Source: Nannocystis sp. (GTDB taxonomy: Bacteria; Myxococcota_A; Polyangia; Nannocystales; Nannocystaceae). From it: a DNA stretch of 64,000 nt. The stretch's first letter is position 1. The number at the start of each line of letters is the position of its first letter. The translations under genes and the position numbers were made by a program. Under the pieces are notes generated by a model. The model had not been told where the DNA came from. It worked only from the letters and a program-made list of their open reading frames with translations, and searched no databases. Positions 25,421 through 34,578 of the stretch are shown here, piece after piece. The DNA lies in contig JADJRG010000031.1 in NCBI GenBank assembly GCA_016712315.1, forward strand, positions 62,001 through 126,000, read 5' to 3'.

Positions 25421-26251
25421 TCAGTCGGCGGGTGGTACGGGGCCGGGCGCGGGGGCGGGCTGTGACTCCGGGAGCGGCTCTGGGAGCGGCGTGAGCTCTG
25501 GCTCCGGCGCGGGGTCCGGTTCGGCCTCGATCGGGACCGGCTGAGGGGGGCCAGGTGGCGGTGAGGCGGGCTCCTCCCAGGCGCGGGAGGGCGGCGGGGC
25601 GGCGGCGGGCTGGCGCTGCGGGGGCGCGCGTCGGCCGCCAAAGGCGATGACGAGGCCGATCCGGGGGCCCCAGCGGAAGGAGCAGGCGTCGATGATCTGA
25701 CCGCTCGCGGTGGGTCCGTCGTAGGTGAAGGCTGCGTCGCACTTCTCCTTGGAGAAGCGCGCGGAGAAGCCGACGCCGAGGTCGAGGAAGATCGGCCCGC
25801 CGATCCGGATGAACGCGCCTGGCCCGGCGGTCCACTCGCCGACCATGCCGCCGCCGTTGTTCAAAAAGACCGGGCCAGCGCCGCCGAAGACGTAGGGCGC
25901 GAAGCGGTAGCCGCGCCAGAAGACGTACTGAAGCGTGGGCATCACCCGGACGATGTTGGTCGCGACTTGATCTTCGACGCCGGGATAGGTGGCCCGAAAC
26001 GAGCGGCTGAAGATGAGGACAGTGTCCGAGACGCCGAGGCCGATCCCGAGGCCGTTGGCGACGAAGTAGCTGGCGCCGAGGCCGAAGCTGACGGTGGAGA
26101 CCGGCGGCGAGATGCTCGCGCCGAAGCCGAGCGAGGGGACGAGCACGCCGCGCCCCCAGGGACGGTCGTCGTTGGGGCGGGCGCCTGCGCGCTCGGGGGC
26201 GGCGGTCATGGTGAGGACCGCGATGGTGAAGGCGAGAGAGAGGCCGCGCAT
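25421..26251 (-). CDS. Predicted outer-membrane beta-barrel protein with Pro/Glu-rich tail
   Basis: 276 aa from ATG 26251. Signal peptide MRGLSLAFTIAVLTMTAAPE is followed by alternating amphipathic strands with Gly/aromatic residues (FGLGASYFVANGLGIGLGVS, YVFWRGYRFAPYVFGGAGP, FLDLGVGFSARFSKEKCD, GPRIGLVIAFGGRR) at about 45-210. This is the pattern of an OmpA-like or OMP_b-brl barrel. The last 65 residues are Pro/Glu-rich (EPDPAPEPELTPLPEPLPE), perhaps a periplasmic or surface extension. Its ligand is unknown. Confidence 0.78.
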   Translation of the reverse strand: MRGLSLAFTIAVLTMTAAPERAGARPNDDRPWGRGVLVPSLGFGASISPPVSTVSFGLGASYFVANGLGIGLGVSDTVLIFSRSFRATYPGVEDQVATNIVRVMPTLQYVFWRGYRFAPYVFGGAGPVFLNNGGGMVGEWTAGPGAFIRIGGPIFLDLGVGFSARFSKEKCDAAFTYDGPTASGQIIDACSFRWGPRIGLVIAFGGRRAPPQRQPAAAPPPSRAWEEPASPPPGPPQPVPIEAEPDPAPEPELTPLPEPLPESQPAPAPGPVPPAD

Positions 26252-26362
26252 GGCGTAGTCCAACCGACACTTTGGCGCGCCCTAGGCGCGGACGTCAACC
26301 TCAGGGGCGTGACATGGATCGCTACGCGCGGGTTCCGGTGAGCCGGACGGCGACGCTGGCGC

Positions 26363-27523
26363 TCAGGGGTGGGCGAGGCGCTGGGGCGGCTCAAAGGTCG
26401 CGGGTTGGCCGGCGAGGGCGCCGTCGACGGCCATCCTCCAATACCCCTCGCCGACGCGTCGACCGAGCGTCGCGAGCGGGGTGAGGCGCCCTCGCGCGCG
26501 CTCGAGGCCGTTGATCGCGCGCGTGAGGGCGGGCAAGGCGAGGTCGAGGGGGGCGCGCGGCAGGCCGAGCTGGTCGGCGATCGGCGCGCCGATCAGGCGC
26601 CGACAGACGCTCGCGACCAGGCCGGCGCGGAGCGGCTCGAGGTGGCGGCTGAGGCCGCCTCCGGGGGCGTCGAGGGCGAGGCGCAGGACGCTCTCGGTGA
26701 GGACGCGCGAGTCTTCATCAGGTGTCCCTTGGGTCAGCTCGATGAGATCGACGTCGCGCCGCGCCGCGGCCTCGCTCCACGGCAAGAGCTCCGGCTCGAC
26801 GCCGATGAGGTGGCCGACGTAGCGCCAGAGGTGGAGGTAGGTGTCGCCCTCAGCCTCGTCGATCTCGAGGCCGAGCAGGCGCAGGCCGTCGGTGAAGACG
26901 ACGGAGAAGAGGAGGACGGTGGCGAGCATGTCGTGCTGGTTGATCGGCAGGCTCCAGAGGTCGAGCCGCCAACGACCGCTGGCGAGCAAGAGGCGCCGCA
27001 CCTGCGCGTGCATGAGGCGGACCTTGAGCGTGATCCGCACGCCGTCGCCGCCGCTGCGCAGGCCGCCAGGGGCGCAGACGGCGGTGACGAAGCGGCCGGT
27101 CTCGGCGAGGCGCCGCGGCGCTTGCTCCTTGAGGCGGCCGCTGAAGACGAGCGGCTTGTTGCCGGCGGGGCTGAGGTACCCGGCGACCAAGGAGCGGAGC
27201 GCGAGCACGAGGCCGCCGAGCGGGCCGGCGCGGAAGAAGAGGCGGCCGGCGGCGTCGACCTGCTGCCAGTCGACCCAGGCGGGCGGGGCGCTGGCCGCGT
27301 CGACGAGCTCGCGCAGGGGGCGTGGGATCGCGGGATCTCGAGGTGTATCAAAGGACAGATCGACGAGGCGCGCGAGCTCGCGCGGGCGATCGGCGAGCGC
27401 CTCGATGACCTGATCGGCGGGGGGATCGGCGCGCCCTAGGGCGCCGACGAGGGCGTCGAAGCGGGCGCCAAAGCGCGCGCGCGCCTCGAGGGGGTGGTGG
27501 ACTCGGCGCGGCAAGGCTCGCAT
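26363..27523 (-). CDS. Latex-clearing/MpaB-type (DUF2236) oxygenase homologue
   Basis: 386 aa, no signal peptide. The core (about 85-215) has PAWVDWQQVDAAGRLFFRAG, AGYLSPAGNKPLVFSGRLKE, RLAETGRFV, VRLMHAQVRRLLL and LPINQHDMLATVLLFSV, the conserved landmarks of the latex clearing protein/MpaB family. An Arg, a Thr four residues later and a His 34 residues after the Arg match the spacing of the functional R/T/H residues known from Streptomyces Lcp. The family comprises b-type heme oxygenases, some of which cleave polyisoprene. The substrate here is unknown. Several proteins of this family are cytoplasmic and not rubber-degrading. Confidence 0.82.
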   Translation of the reverse strand: MRALPRRVHHPLEARARFGARFDALVGALGRADPPADQVIEALADRPRELARLVDLSFDTPRDPAIPRPLRELVDAASAPPAWVDWQQVDAAGRLFFRAGPLGGLVLALRSLVAGYLSPAGNKPLVFSGRLKEQAPRRLAETGRFVTAVCAPGGLRSGGDGVRITLKVRLMHAQVRRLLLASGRWRLDLWSLPINQHDMLATVLLFSVVFTDGLRLLGLEIDEAEGDTYLHLWRYVGHLIGVEPELLPWSEAAARRDVDLIELTQGTPDEDSRVLTESVLRLALDAPGGGLSRHLEPLRAGLVASVCRRLIGAPIADQLGLPRAPLDLALPALTRAINGLERARGRLTPLATLGRRVGEGYWRMAVDGALAGQPATFEPPQRLAHP

Positions 27524-27586
27524 GTCTAAGAAGTCCCCCGAGTTGTGGCGCTTGTCCAGGGCGCGTCTGGTAGGCTCGTGCGCATC

Positions 27587-28396
27587 ATGAAGACCGCTGT
27601 GCGCCGTTTGTTCGCCTCGGCGATCGCCGCCGCGATCGTGGTCGCCTCGCCGATGCCAGCCGCGGCCGATGAGGACGCGCTGAGCGCGGCGAAGGGCCTG
27701 TACCAGCGGGGCGTGGCCAAGTTCGAGACGGCGGACTACGAGGGGGCGATCGCGCTGTGGGCGGACGCCTACGGGATGGTGCCGACGACGCCGGAGAACC
27801 TCGAGGTGAAGGTGCTGCTGCTCTACAACCTAGCGACCGCGCAGGAGCGCGCGTACGAGGTGAGCGGCGATCTGACGCACCTGCGGCAGGCGCTCGCGCT
27901 GCTCGACGGCTTCGCGGCGGTCGTGCCGGCGCTCTATGGCGAGAGCGAGGAGGGCGCGGCGGAGCTGAAGAACGTGGAGGCGCGGCGGGCGGGGATCGTC
28001 GCGACGATCGCGGCGGCCGAGGCGAAGGACGCGCCGCCTGCGGACGACTCGGCGCTGCGCCGCGCGAAGAAGCTGACGATCGCGGGCGCCGCGACGCTCG
28101 GGGTCGGCGGCGCCGCGCTCGGCTTGATGACCGCCGGGCTGGTGATCGGCGCGCGAGCGAATGACGTGAGCGGGCTGGATCCGAACGACGTGGAGGGCAG
28201 GCGCGAGCGCTTCGAGCGCGGGCGGATGGGCGACAAGTTGGCGCTGATCGGCGGGATCGCGGCGGCGCTGCCGGTGGCGCTCGGGGCGACGCTGCTGGCC
28301 CTGGGGCTCAAGAAGACGCGGCAGGCGAGCGCGTCGGCGGTGGCGCCTTGGATCGGACCTGGGTGGGCCGGGATCAGCGCGAGCGGGCGCTTCTAG
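27587..28396 (+). CDS. Exported TPR-like protein with two C-terminal membrane helices (paralogue 2)
   Basis: 269 aa from ATG 27587. Signal peptide (cleavage near PAAADE), TPR-like region (LYQRGVAKFETADYEGAI, LEVKVLLLYNLATAQE), an Asp/Ala linker, then two hydrophobic segments (TIAGAATLGVGGAALGLM and LALIGGIAAALPVALGATLL) and a Gly-rich tail ending ISASGRF. It is collinear with the protein at 137-931 throughout, including WADAYG/WTDAYA and the VIGARANDVSGLDP-type segment. The role is unknown; an envelope location is inferred. It is convergent with the lipoprotein at 28413. Confidence 0.82.
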   Translation: MKTAVRRLFASAIAAAIVVASPMPAAADEDALSAAKGLYQRGVAKFETADYEGAIALWADAYGMVPTTPENLEVKVLLLYNLATAQERAYEVSGDLTHLRQALALLDGFAAVVPALYGESEEGAAELKNVEARRAGIVATIAAAEAKDAPPADDSALRRAKKLTIAGAATLGVGGAALGLMTAGLVIGARANDVSGLDPNDVEGRRERFERGRMGDKLALIGGIAAALPVALGATLLALGLKKTRQASASAVAPWIGPGWAGISASGRF

Positions 28397-28412
28397 CGGG
28401 CGCTCGGGGTGA

Positions 28413-29387
28413 CTACGGAGACGCGCGGCCGCCGATGACGCGTACGTCGTCGATCTCCCAGAGCGCCGTGGTGGTCGGCATCTCCCCAGAGTGGCTGGCG
28501 CAGTCGATGCCGGCGCGCAGGCCGATCGCGACGCGTCGCCCGGCGTAGGCGGAGAGGTCGATGGTGTCGCCTTGCCAGTCGTCGGCGGGGCCGACGAAGG
28601 CCTCGAGGCCGAGCAGCGGGTTGGCGCCGACGAGGGGGCCGAGGGGCTCGCAGCCGCCGTTGTCCTCGATCTCGCCGTTGTAGAGGGGGGTGCTGAGCTG
28701 CTCGAAGTCGCCGTCGTCGGCGGCGATCTCGAGGATCGCCCCGTCGGTGTTGGCGATGCCTTGGATCCCAGACTCGAAGGTGAAGCGGTGGCGGAGGCTG
28801 AGCTCGATCGGCGCGGCGGCGCCGCGGAGATCGATGGTTTGGGTCCAGAGGCGCGTGCTCCCGGGCCCGCGCTGGAGGCTGAGGTTGGTGGTCGTCCACG
28901 CGCGGGATCCATCGATAGATTGGATCACCCAGGTGTCCTTGAAGCTGTAGAGGCCGATCGGCGGGGGGGCGTCGATGACGGCGTGCTCCCACTTGCCTTG
29001 GCCCGACTCCATGTCGTCGGCGAAGTAGACGATGAGGCAGTCTTCGGTGCAGGCGGCGCGGTCGTCGGAGTCGCAGGCCTCGCCGGGGCCGAGCAGGCCG
29101 TCGCCGCAGATCGCGAGCTGGCACTTGCTGGTGCAGGCGGCGTCGTCGGCGTTGGCGTCGCCTTCGTCGCACTGCTCGCCGGCGCGTGGATCGAGGAGGC
29201 CGTTGCCGCAGACGACGCTGCCAGGGAGCGCGCAGTGATCGCCGAGGCAGCGCTGGCCTTCGCCGCACTCGGCGTCCATGACGCACGGGAGCGACAGCGC
29301 GGCCTCGCCCGTGAAGCAGCTCGCGCTCGCGGCGACGAGCAGGGCGATGATGCAGGAGTGAGCGGTGCGGCGATGAGCGAGCGACAC
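28413..29387 (-). CDS. Lipoprotein with myxobacterial Cys-rich repeat and jelly-roll domain
   Basis: 324 aa. Signal with lipobox SASC (about 24). The DUF4215/myxococcal Cys-rich repeat region (about 35-120) shows VCGNGLLDPRAGEQCDEGDA and ICGDGLLGPGEACDSDDRAA. A jelly-roll (MAM/LamG-like) domain follows at about 120-320 (FADDMESGQGKWEH, LRHRFTFESGIQGIA, WEIDDVRVIGG). A surface-anchored binding protein is the likely role. The gene ends 16 bp from the convergent TPR gene, an arrangement repeated at the left end of the window. Confidence 0.82.
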   Translation of the reverse strand: MSLAHRRTAHSCIIALLVAASASCFTGEAALSLPCVMDAECGEGQRCLGDHCALPGSVVCGNGLLDPRAGEQCDEGDANADDAACTSKCQLAICGDGLLGPGEACDSDDRAACTEDCLIVYFADDMESGQGKWEHAVIDAPPPIGLYSFKDTWVIQSIDGSRAWTTTNLSLQRGPGSTRLWTQTIDLRGAAAPIELSLRHRFTFESGIQGIANTDGAILEIAADDGDFEQLSTPLYNGEIEDNGGCEPLGPLVGANPLLGLEAFVGPADDWQGDTIDLSAYAGRRVAIGLRAGIDCASHSGEMPTTTALWEIDDVRVIGGRASP

Positions 29388-29478
29388 GAGCCTGACGAGA
29401 CCCCCGAGGGCCGAGGATAGCAGGGCGTTTGATCGGAGATCGGGTGATATAGTGGGCTTCTTTTAGATTGGAGCGATC

Positions 29479-30708
29479 ATGCGCGTTGATAGGACCGTTT
29501 GGACAGCTTTGGCGCTCTCGACGGCGCTCGCCTGCAATGACGACGGCGGCGGGACCGAGACGCTGAGCACGAGCACGAGCACGAGCACGGGTGAGAGCAC
29601 GACGGAAGGCACGAGCGAGAGCACGAGCACGACGGATGATCCGTCGACGACAGGGCCCGGAGATGCGGTCTGCGGCGACGGGACCGCGGCGCCTGGGGCG
29701 TTTTGCTATAAAGGGGCGCCGCAGGTCGCGTTGATGGCGCCGGTGGGGGCGCTCGCGCTCTTGGAGGGCGGCGACGCGGCGCTGGTGGTCGGGTCGCCTG
29801 GCGGGGTGATCCCGCTGTCGTGGACGGGCTCGGCGTTGAGCGCGGGCGCGGCGCTGGACGGGGCGACGCAGGTGCTCGCGCTGGCGAGCGGGGACTTCGA
29901 CGGCGACGGGCTGATCGACGTGGTGGCGAGCGACGCCGCGGAGGGATCTTTGATCGTGTTCTTTGGGACAGGTGATGAGTTCACCGTCGGGGCGGCGCTC
30001 GAGGGGCTGGGTGAGGCGCCGCGGGCGCTGGCGAGCGGCGACTTCGACGGCGACGGCGCGCTGGACGTGGCGGCGGCGCTGGAGGGCCAAGGGTTGATGG
30101 CGGCGCTCTTGGGGGACGGCGCGGGCGGGTTCGCTCCGGCGATCACGGCGGCCTCGGGGACGGCGCCGCTGGCGGCGAGGAGCGGGCAGATCAACGGCGA
30201 CGCGCGCGCGGACCTGGTGGTCTCGAACCTGGGGAGCGGCACGGTGACGGTGTTCTTGGGCGAGGTGGCGGGCTTCGGGGCGCCCTCCGTGGTGTCGACG
30301 GCGGGCGGCCCGCGGGCGGCGGCGCTGGGGGCGATGAGCGTCGGCGAGGCGGTGGCGCTGGTGACGGTGACGGCGGAGCCGCACGCGCTGCTGCGGCTGC
30401 CAGGCGACGGTGAGGGGGGCTTCTCTCCGGAGCCCGCGTGGACGCTGGCCGCGGCGCCGCGCGACGTGGGGCTCGGTGATCTCGACGGTGACGGCGATCT
30501 GGACGTGGTGGTGGTGCTGCGCTCGCCGGGCAGGGTCGTGATCTTTGAGAACAAGGCGGGGGCGCTCAGCGAGGCGCTGACGCTGACGACGCTGCCCGAC
30601 GCGGCGGTGCTCGGGATCAAGGATCTGAGCGGGGACGGCCTGCCCGAGCTGCTGGTGGGGAGCGACGGGCCGAACGGCGGCTTGATGGTGTTCGTGAGCG
30701 ATCCGTAG
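29479..30708 (+). CDS. FG-GAP/VCBS-repeat lipoprotein
   Basis: 409 aa. Lipobox ALAC (about 19), a Ser/Thr/Glu linker (TETLSTSTSTSTGESTTEGT), then a propeller-like array with repeated DxDGDG calcium loops: SGDFDGDGLIDVVAS, SGDFDGDGALDVAAA, SGQINGDARADLVVS, LGDLDGDGDLDVVVV and DLSGDGLPELLVG. These FG-GAP/VCBS blades form an integrin-alpha-like beta-propeller. I infer an outer-membrane-anchored adhesion or binding protein. An AT-richer upstream region (TGATATAGTGGGCTTC near 29445) may hold its promoter. Confidence 0.88.
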   Translation: MRVDRTVWTALALSTALACNDDGGGTETLSTSTSTSTGESTTEGTSESTSTTDDPSTTGPGDAVCGDGTAAPGAFCYKGAPQVALMAPVGALALLEGGDAALVVGSPGGVIPLSWTGSALSAGAALDGATQVLALASGDFDGDGLIDVVASDAAEGSLIVFFGTGDEFTVGAALEGLGEAPRALASGDFDGDGALDVAAALEGQGLMAALLGDGAGGFAPAITAASGTAPLAARSGQINGDARADLVVSNLGSGTVTVFLGEVAGFGAPSVVSTAGGPRAAALGAMSVGEAVALVTVTAEPHALLRLPGDGEGGFSPEPAWTLAAAPRDVGLGDLDGDGDLDVVVVLRSPGRVVIFENKAGALSEALTLTTLPDAAVLGIKDLSGDGLPELLVGSDGPNGGLMVFVSDP

Positions 30709-30718
30709 CGCGGCTGGA

Positions 30719-32194
<1,476 letters not shown>

Positions 32195-32315
32195 CGGTGC
32201 TGCCTGGATTCTGCACCAGGGCGGCGGGCCGTTGAACGCGGTGAGGGCGAAGACGCGCGTTGTCGGGGGGTCCGCGGCTCACGTATCTTCGAGGGGAGGG
32301 GTACCGGTGGGCTCT

Positions 32316-33158
32316 ATGCGGGATCGCGCGATCTTTCTCTCCGTTTCTTTGTCGTTTGTGGGGCTCTGCGCTTGTGGTGAGCCGGCGCAGCGGCCCGGTG
32401 AGGGGCAGGGCTTCGCCCGCGCTTCAATGCAGGGCGGCGGCGGCTCGGCGATGACCGTGAGCCCGCGCTCGATCGAGCTGGTGTCGTGGCTGGTGCAGTT
32501 CAACCGGCTGAACTCGCCGGAGAAGCTCGAGGCGGCGCTGAACAAGAAGGCGGGCGAGCTGATCGACTTCGACGGCGATCGCGACGGCAAGCCAGACTTC
32601 ATCGCGGTCACGGTGGAGCCGAAGTCGAGCCGCGGCGACAAGGCGCTGGGGCTGCGGGCTCGCGCCGCCGCGAAGGAGGCCGACGGTGAGGTGCACATCG
32701 CGACGCTGTTCTTCGACGGCGACTGGGGGCTGCTCGGCTACGAGAGCTTGACCAGCGCGCCGCCGCGGCCCTCCACAGTGGCGGCCGCGGCGAGCTCGGC
32801 GGCGCTGCTGGCGGCGAAGTCGGGGGCAGCCCCGGTCGCGGCGGGTGAGCCGGTGGTGCTGCGGATCCGGGTGCCCGCGTCGGGCTCGCTGCTGCTCGAC
32901 GGCGAGGCGCTCGCGCAGGACGAGGTGCTGGAGCGGCGAGCGGTGGCGAAGGCGCGCGCGGCGAGCTCGATCGCGGCGGTGATCGAGGTCGAGGGGGACG
33001 GCGGGGGCCCGCGGGTGAGCGGCGTGGTCGCGCAGCTCAAGGGCGCGGGGATCGACGGGGTGACGATCCAAGAGGTGCCGGCGCCGAGCGGCGCTCCGGC
33101 GGGGGTGATGGCGGTGCCAGCGGGCAGCGATGAGGCGCCCGGGCTCCGCGATCGTTAG
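32316..33158 (+). CDS. Lipoprotein carrying an ExbD/TolR-like periplasmic domain
   Basis: 280 aa from ATG 32316. The signal ends at lipobox LCAC. An N-terminal region contains a Ca-binding-like stretch (IDFDGDRDGKPDFIAVTV, about 88-105). After an Ala-rich linker, residues about 180-255 read VVLRIRVPASGSLLLDGEAL, then VAQLKGAGIDGVTIQEV. This follows the ExbD soluble-domain pattern seen in the protein at 10971-11399 (VVVRIAEDGRVEVDG, then MDVARSCGIRKMGI). The membrane helix and essential Asp of ExbD are absent. A role as a lipid-anchored partner of a Tol/Exb system is inference only. Confidence 0.7.
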   Translation: MRDRAIFLSVSLSFVGLCACGEPAQRPGEGQGFARASMQGGGGSAMTVSPRSIELVSWLVQFNRLNSPEKLEAALNKKAGELIDFDGDRDGKPDFIAVTVEPKSSRGDKALGLRARAAAKEADGEVHIATLFFDGDWGLLGYESLTSAPPRPSTVAAAASSAALLAAKSGAAPVAAGEPVVLRIRVPASGSLLLDGEALAQDEVLERRAVAKARAASSIAAVIEVEGDGGGPRVSGVVAQLKGAGIDGVTIQEVPAPSGAPAGVMAVPAGSDEAPGLRDR

Positions 33159-33189
33159 CGGCGCGCCCTTGTATTAGAGTCGCGAGGCC

Positions 33190-34533
33190 GTGGCCGCACC
33201 TCAACCGCCTCCGGGGTCCGATGGGGCCGCTCCGCCGCCAGCGCAGGGGATCGGGCGCTTCGTGCCGGCTGCGCCCGCCAGCGGAGGAGGCGGCGGCGGT
33301 AGCGGCGGGCCGGGGGTTTGGGCGCCTCGGCTCAGCGATCCGTCGCCGTCAGGTGCAGCCGCGGCGGCGCCGCCGCTGGGGCCGATCTCAGCGCAGTGCC
33401 CGGCGTGCAGCCTGCACGAGCTGGTGCCGATCTTCCTCGGCCGCGACGCGAAGGGGCGCTGGCGGCAGCTCGATCTGAAGGCGTCGGGGCCGGTGGATCT
33501 GACGATCGACGGCTGCCCGGTGTGCTTCGGGGTGTGGTTCGATCAGGGGGAGATCGACGCGCTCGGCGACGTGGACATCGACCCGGCGTTCCTGCGCACG
33601 CTGATCGGGGTGTCGGCGAATCGAATGTGTCCGCGGGGACATGGCTTTATGAACGAGCACGTGCTGCCGGAGCTGCTGCGCACGCCGCTCGATCGCTGCC
33701 CGCGCTGCCGGGGGCTCTGGCTCGACGGCGACGAGCGCCACGCGCTGGCGAGCTCGTCGACGCGGGAGGGGCAGGAGGAGCTGAAGGTGCAGGTGGCGCG
33801 GCGCGGGCTGATCTGGGCGGCGCAGCTGCTGACGCAGCTGCCGGTGGAGGTCGAGAACCCGGCGCGCGGGACGCCGTGGGTGATCTACGCGATCGCGGGG
33901 GCGCTGGTGGCGATGTACGTCGCCTCGGTGCTCGGGCTGGTGTACGCGAGCGACTGGGCGATGGTGCCGCTGACGCTGAGCCGCGAGCCGCTGCGCGCGT
34001 ACACGTTGATCTCGCACGTGCTCTTCCACGCGGATTGGTTCCACCTGCTGGGCAACCTCTACTTCTTGTATGTGTTCGGCGACAACGTCGAGCACATCTA
34101 CGGGCGGCGCCGCTTCCTCGGGCTCTTCTTCGCGGCGGCGGTGGCGGGCGGGCTGGCGCAGTTCGCCCTGAGCCGCGCGGTAGAGGCGCCGCTGGTCGGC
34201 GCTTCGGGGGCGATCGCGGGGGTGACGGCGGCGTACCTGTGGATCTTCCCGCGGGCTCGGCTGCTGCAGACGATCCCGTTCATCTTCATCCAGCTCAAGA
34301 TCCCGGCGTGGGTGTATGTGGTGGCGTGGGTGGCTTTTCAGGCAGGTATGGCGCTGTTCTCGGACGCGATCGACTTCGCCTGGTTCGCGCACTTGGGAGG
34401 CTTTGTGTGCGGGCTGGCGATCACGCCGTGGGTGCTGGTGCATCGGCGTAAGGAGGTCGCGGCGCAGGTCCGCTTCCGCTCGGCGCGGGCGATCTTCGGG
34501 CGGATGCCGCGGCGATCGAGGGCGCCGCGCTGA
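33190..34533 (+). CDS. Rhomboid-family intramembrane protease with two zinc-ribbon domains
   Basis: 447 aa from GTG 33190. A low-complexity Pro/Gly N-terminus (1-65) precedes two TFIIB-type zinc ribbons: CPACSLHELVPI with CPVCFGVWFDQGE, and MCPRGHGF with CPRCRGLWLDGDE (about 70-190). Six or seven membrane helices (about 225-430) carry HVLFHADWFHLLGNLYFLYV, the catalytic Ser in VGASGAIAGV and the catalytic His in AHLGGFVCGLAI. The Ser-His dyad is complete, so it should cleave membrane proteins within the bilayer. The zinc ribbons are presumably cytoplasmic regulators. Confidence 0.92.
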   Translation: MAAPQPPPGSDGAAPPPAQGIGRFVPAAPASGGGGGGSGGPGVWAPRLSDPSPSGAAAAAPPLGPISAQCPACSLHELVPIFLGRDAKGRWRQLDLKASGPVDLTIDGCPVCFGVWFDQGEIDALGDVDIDPAFLRTLIGVSANRMCPRGHGFMNEHVLPELLRTPLDRCPRCRGLWLDGDERHALASSSTREGQEELKVQVARRGLIWAAQLLTQLPVEVENPARGTPWVIYAIAGALVAMYVASVLGLVYASDWAMVPLTLSREPLRAYTLISHVLFHADWFHLLGNLYFLYVFGDNVEHIYGRRRFLGLFFAAAVAGGLAQFALSRAVEAPLVGASGAIAGVTAAYLWIFPRARLLQTIPFIFIQLKIPAWVYVVAWVAFQAGMALFSDAIDFAWFAHLGGFVCGLAITPWVLVHRRKEVAAQVRFRSARAIFGRMPRRSRAPR

Positions 34534-34578
34534 GCGCGAGCGGTTGGCGCGGGCGGGCGGCTGGGGCAGAGTGAGGGG

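Noticed and set aside
28393..30384. A 663-codon minus-strand open frame
   Set aside because: It overlaps the jelly-roll and VCBS lipoprotein genes; the composition is Arg-dominated and the lipoprotein frames have signal peptides and clear domains.
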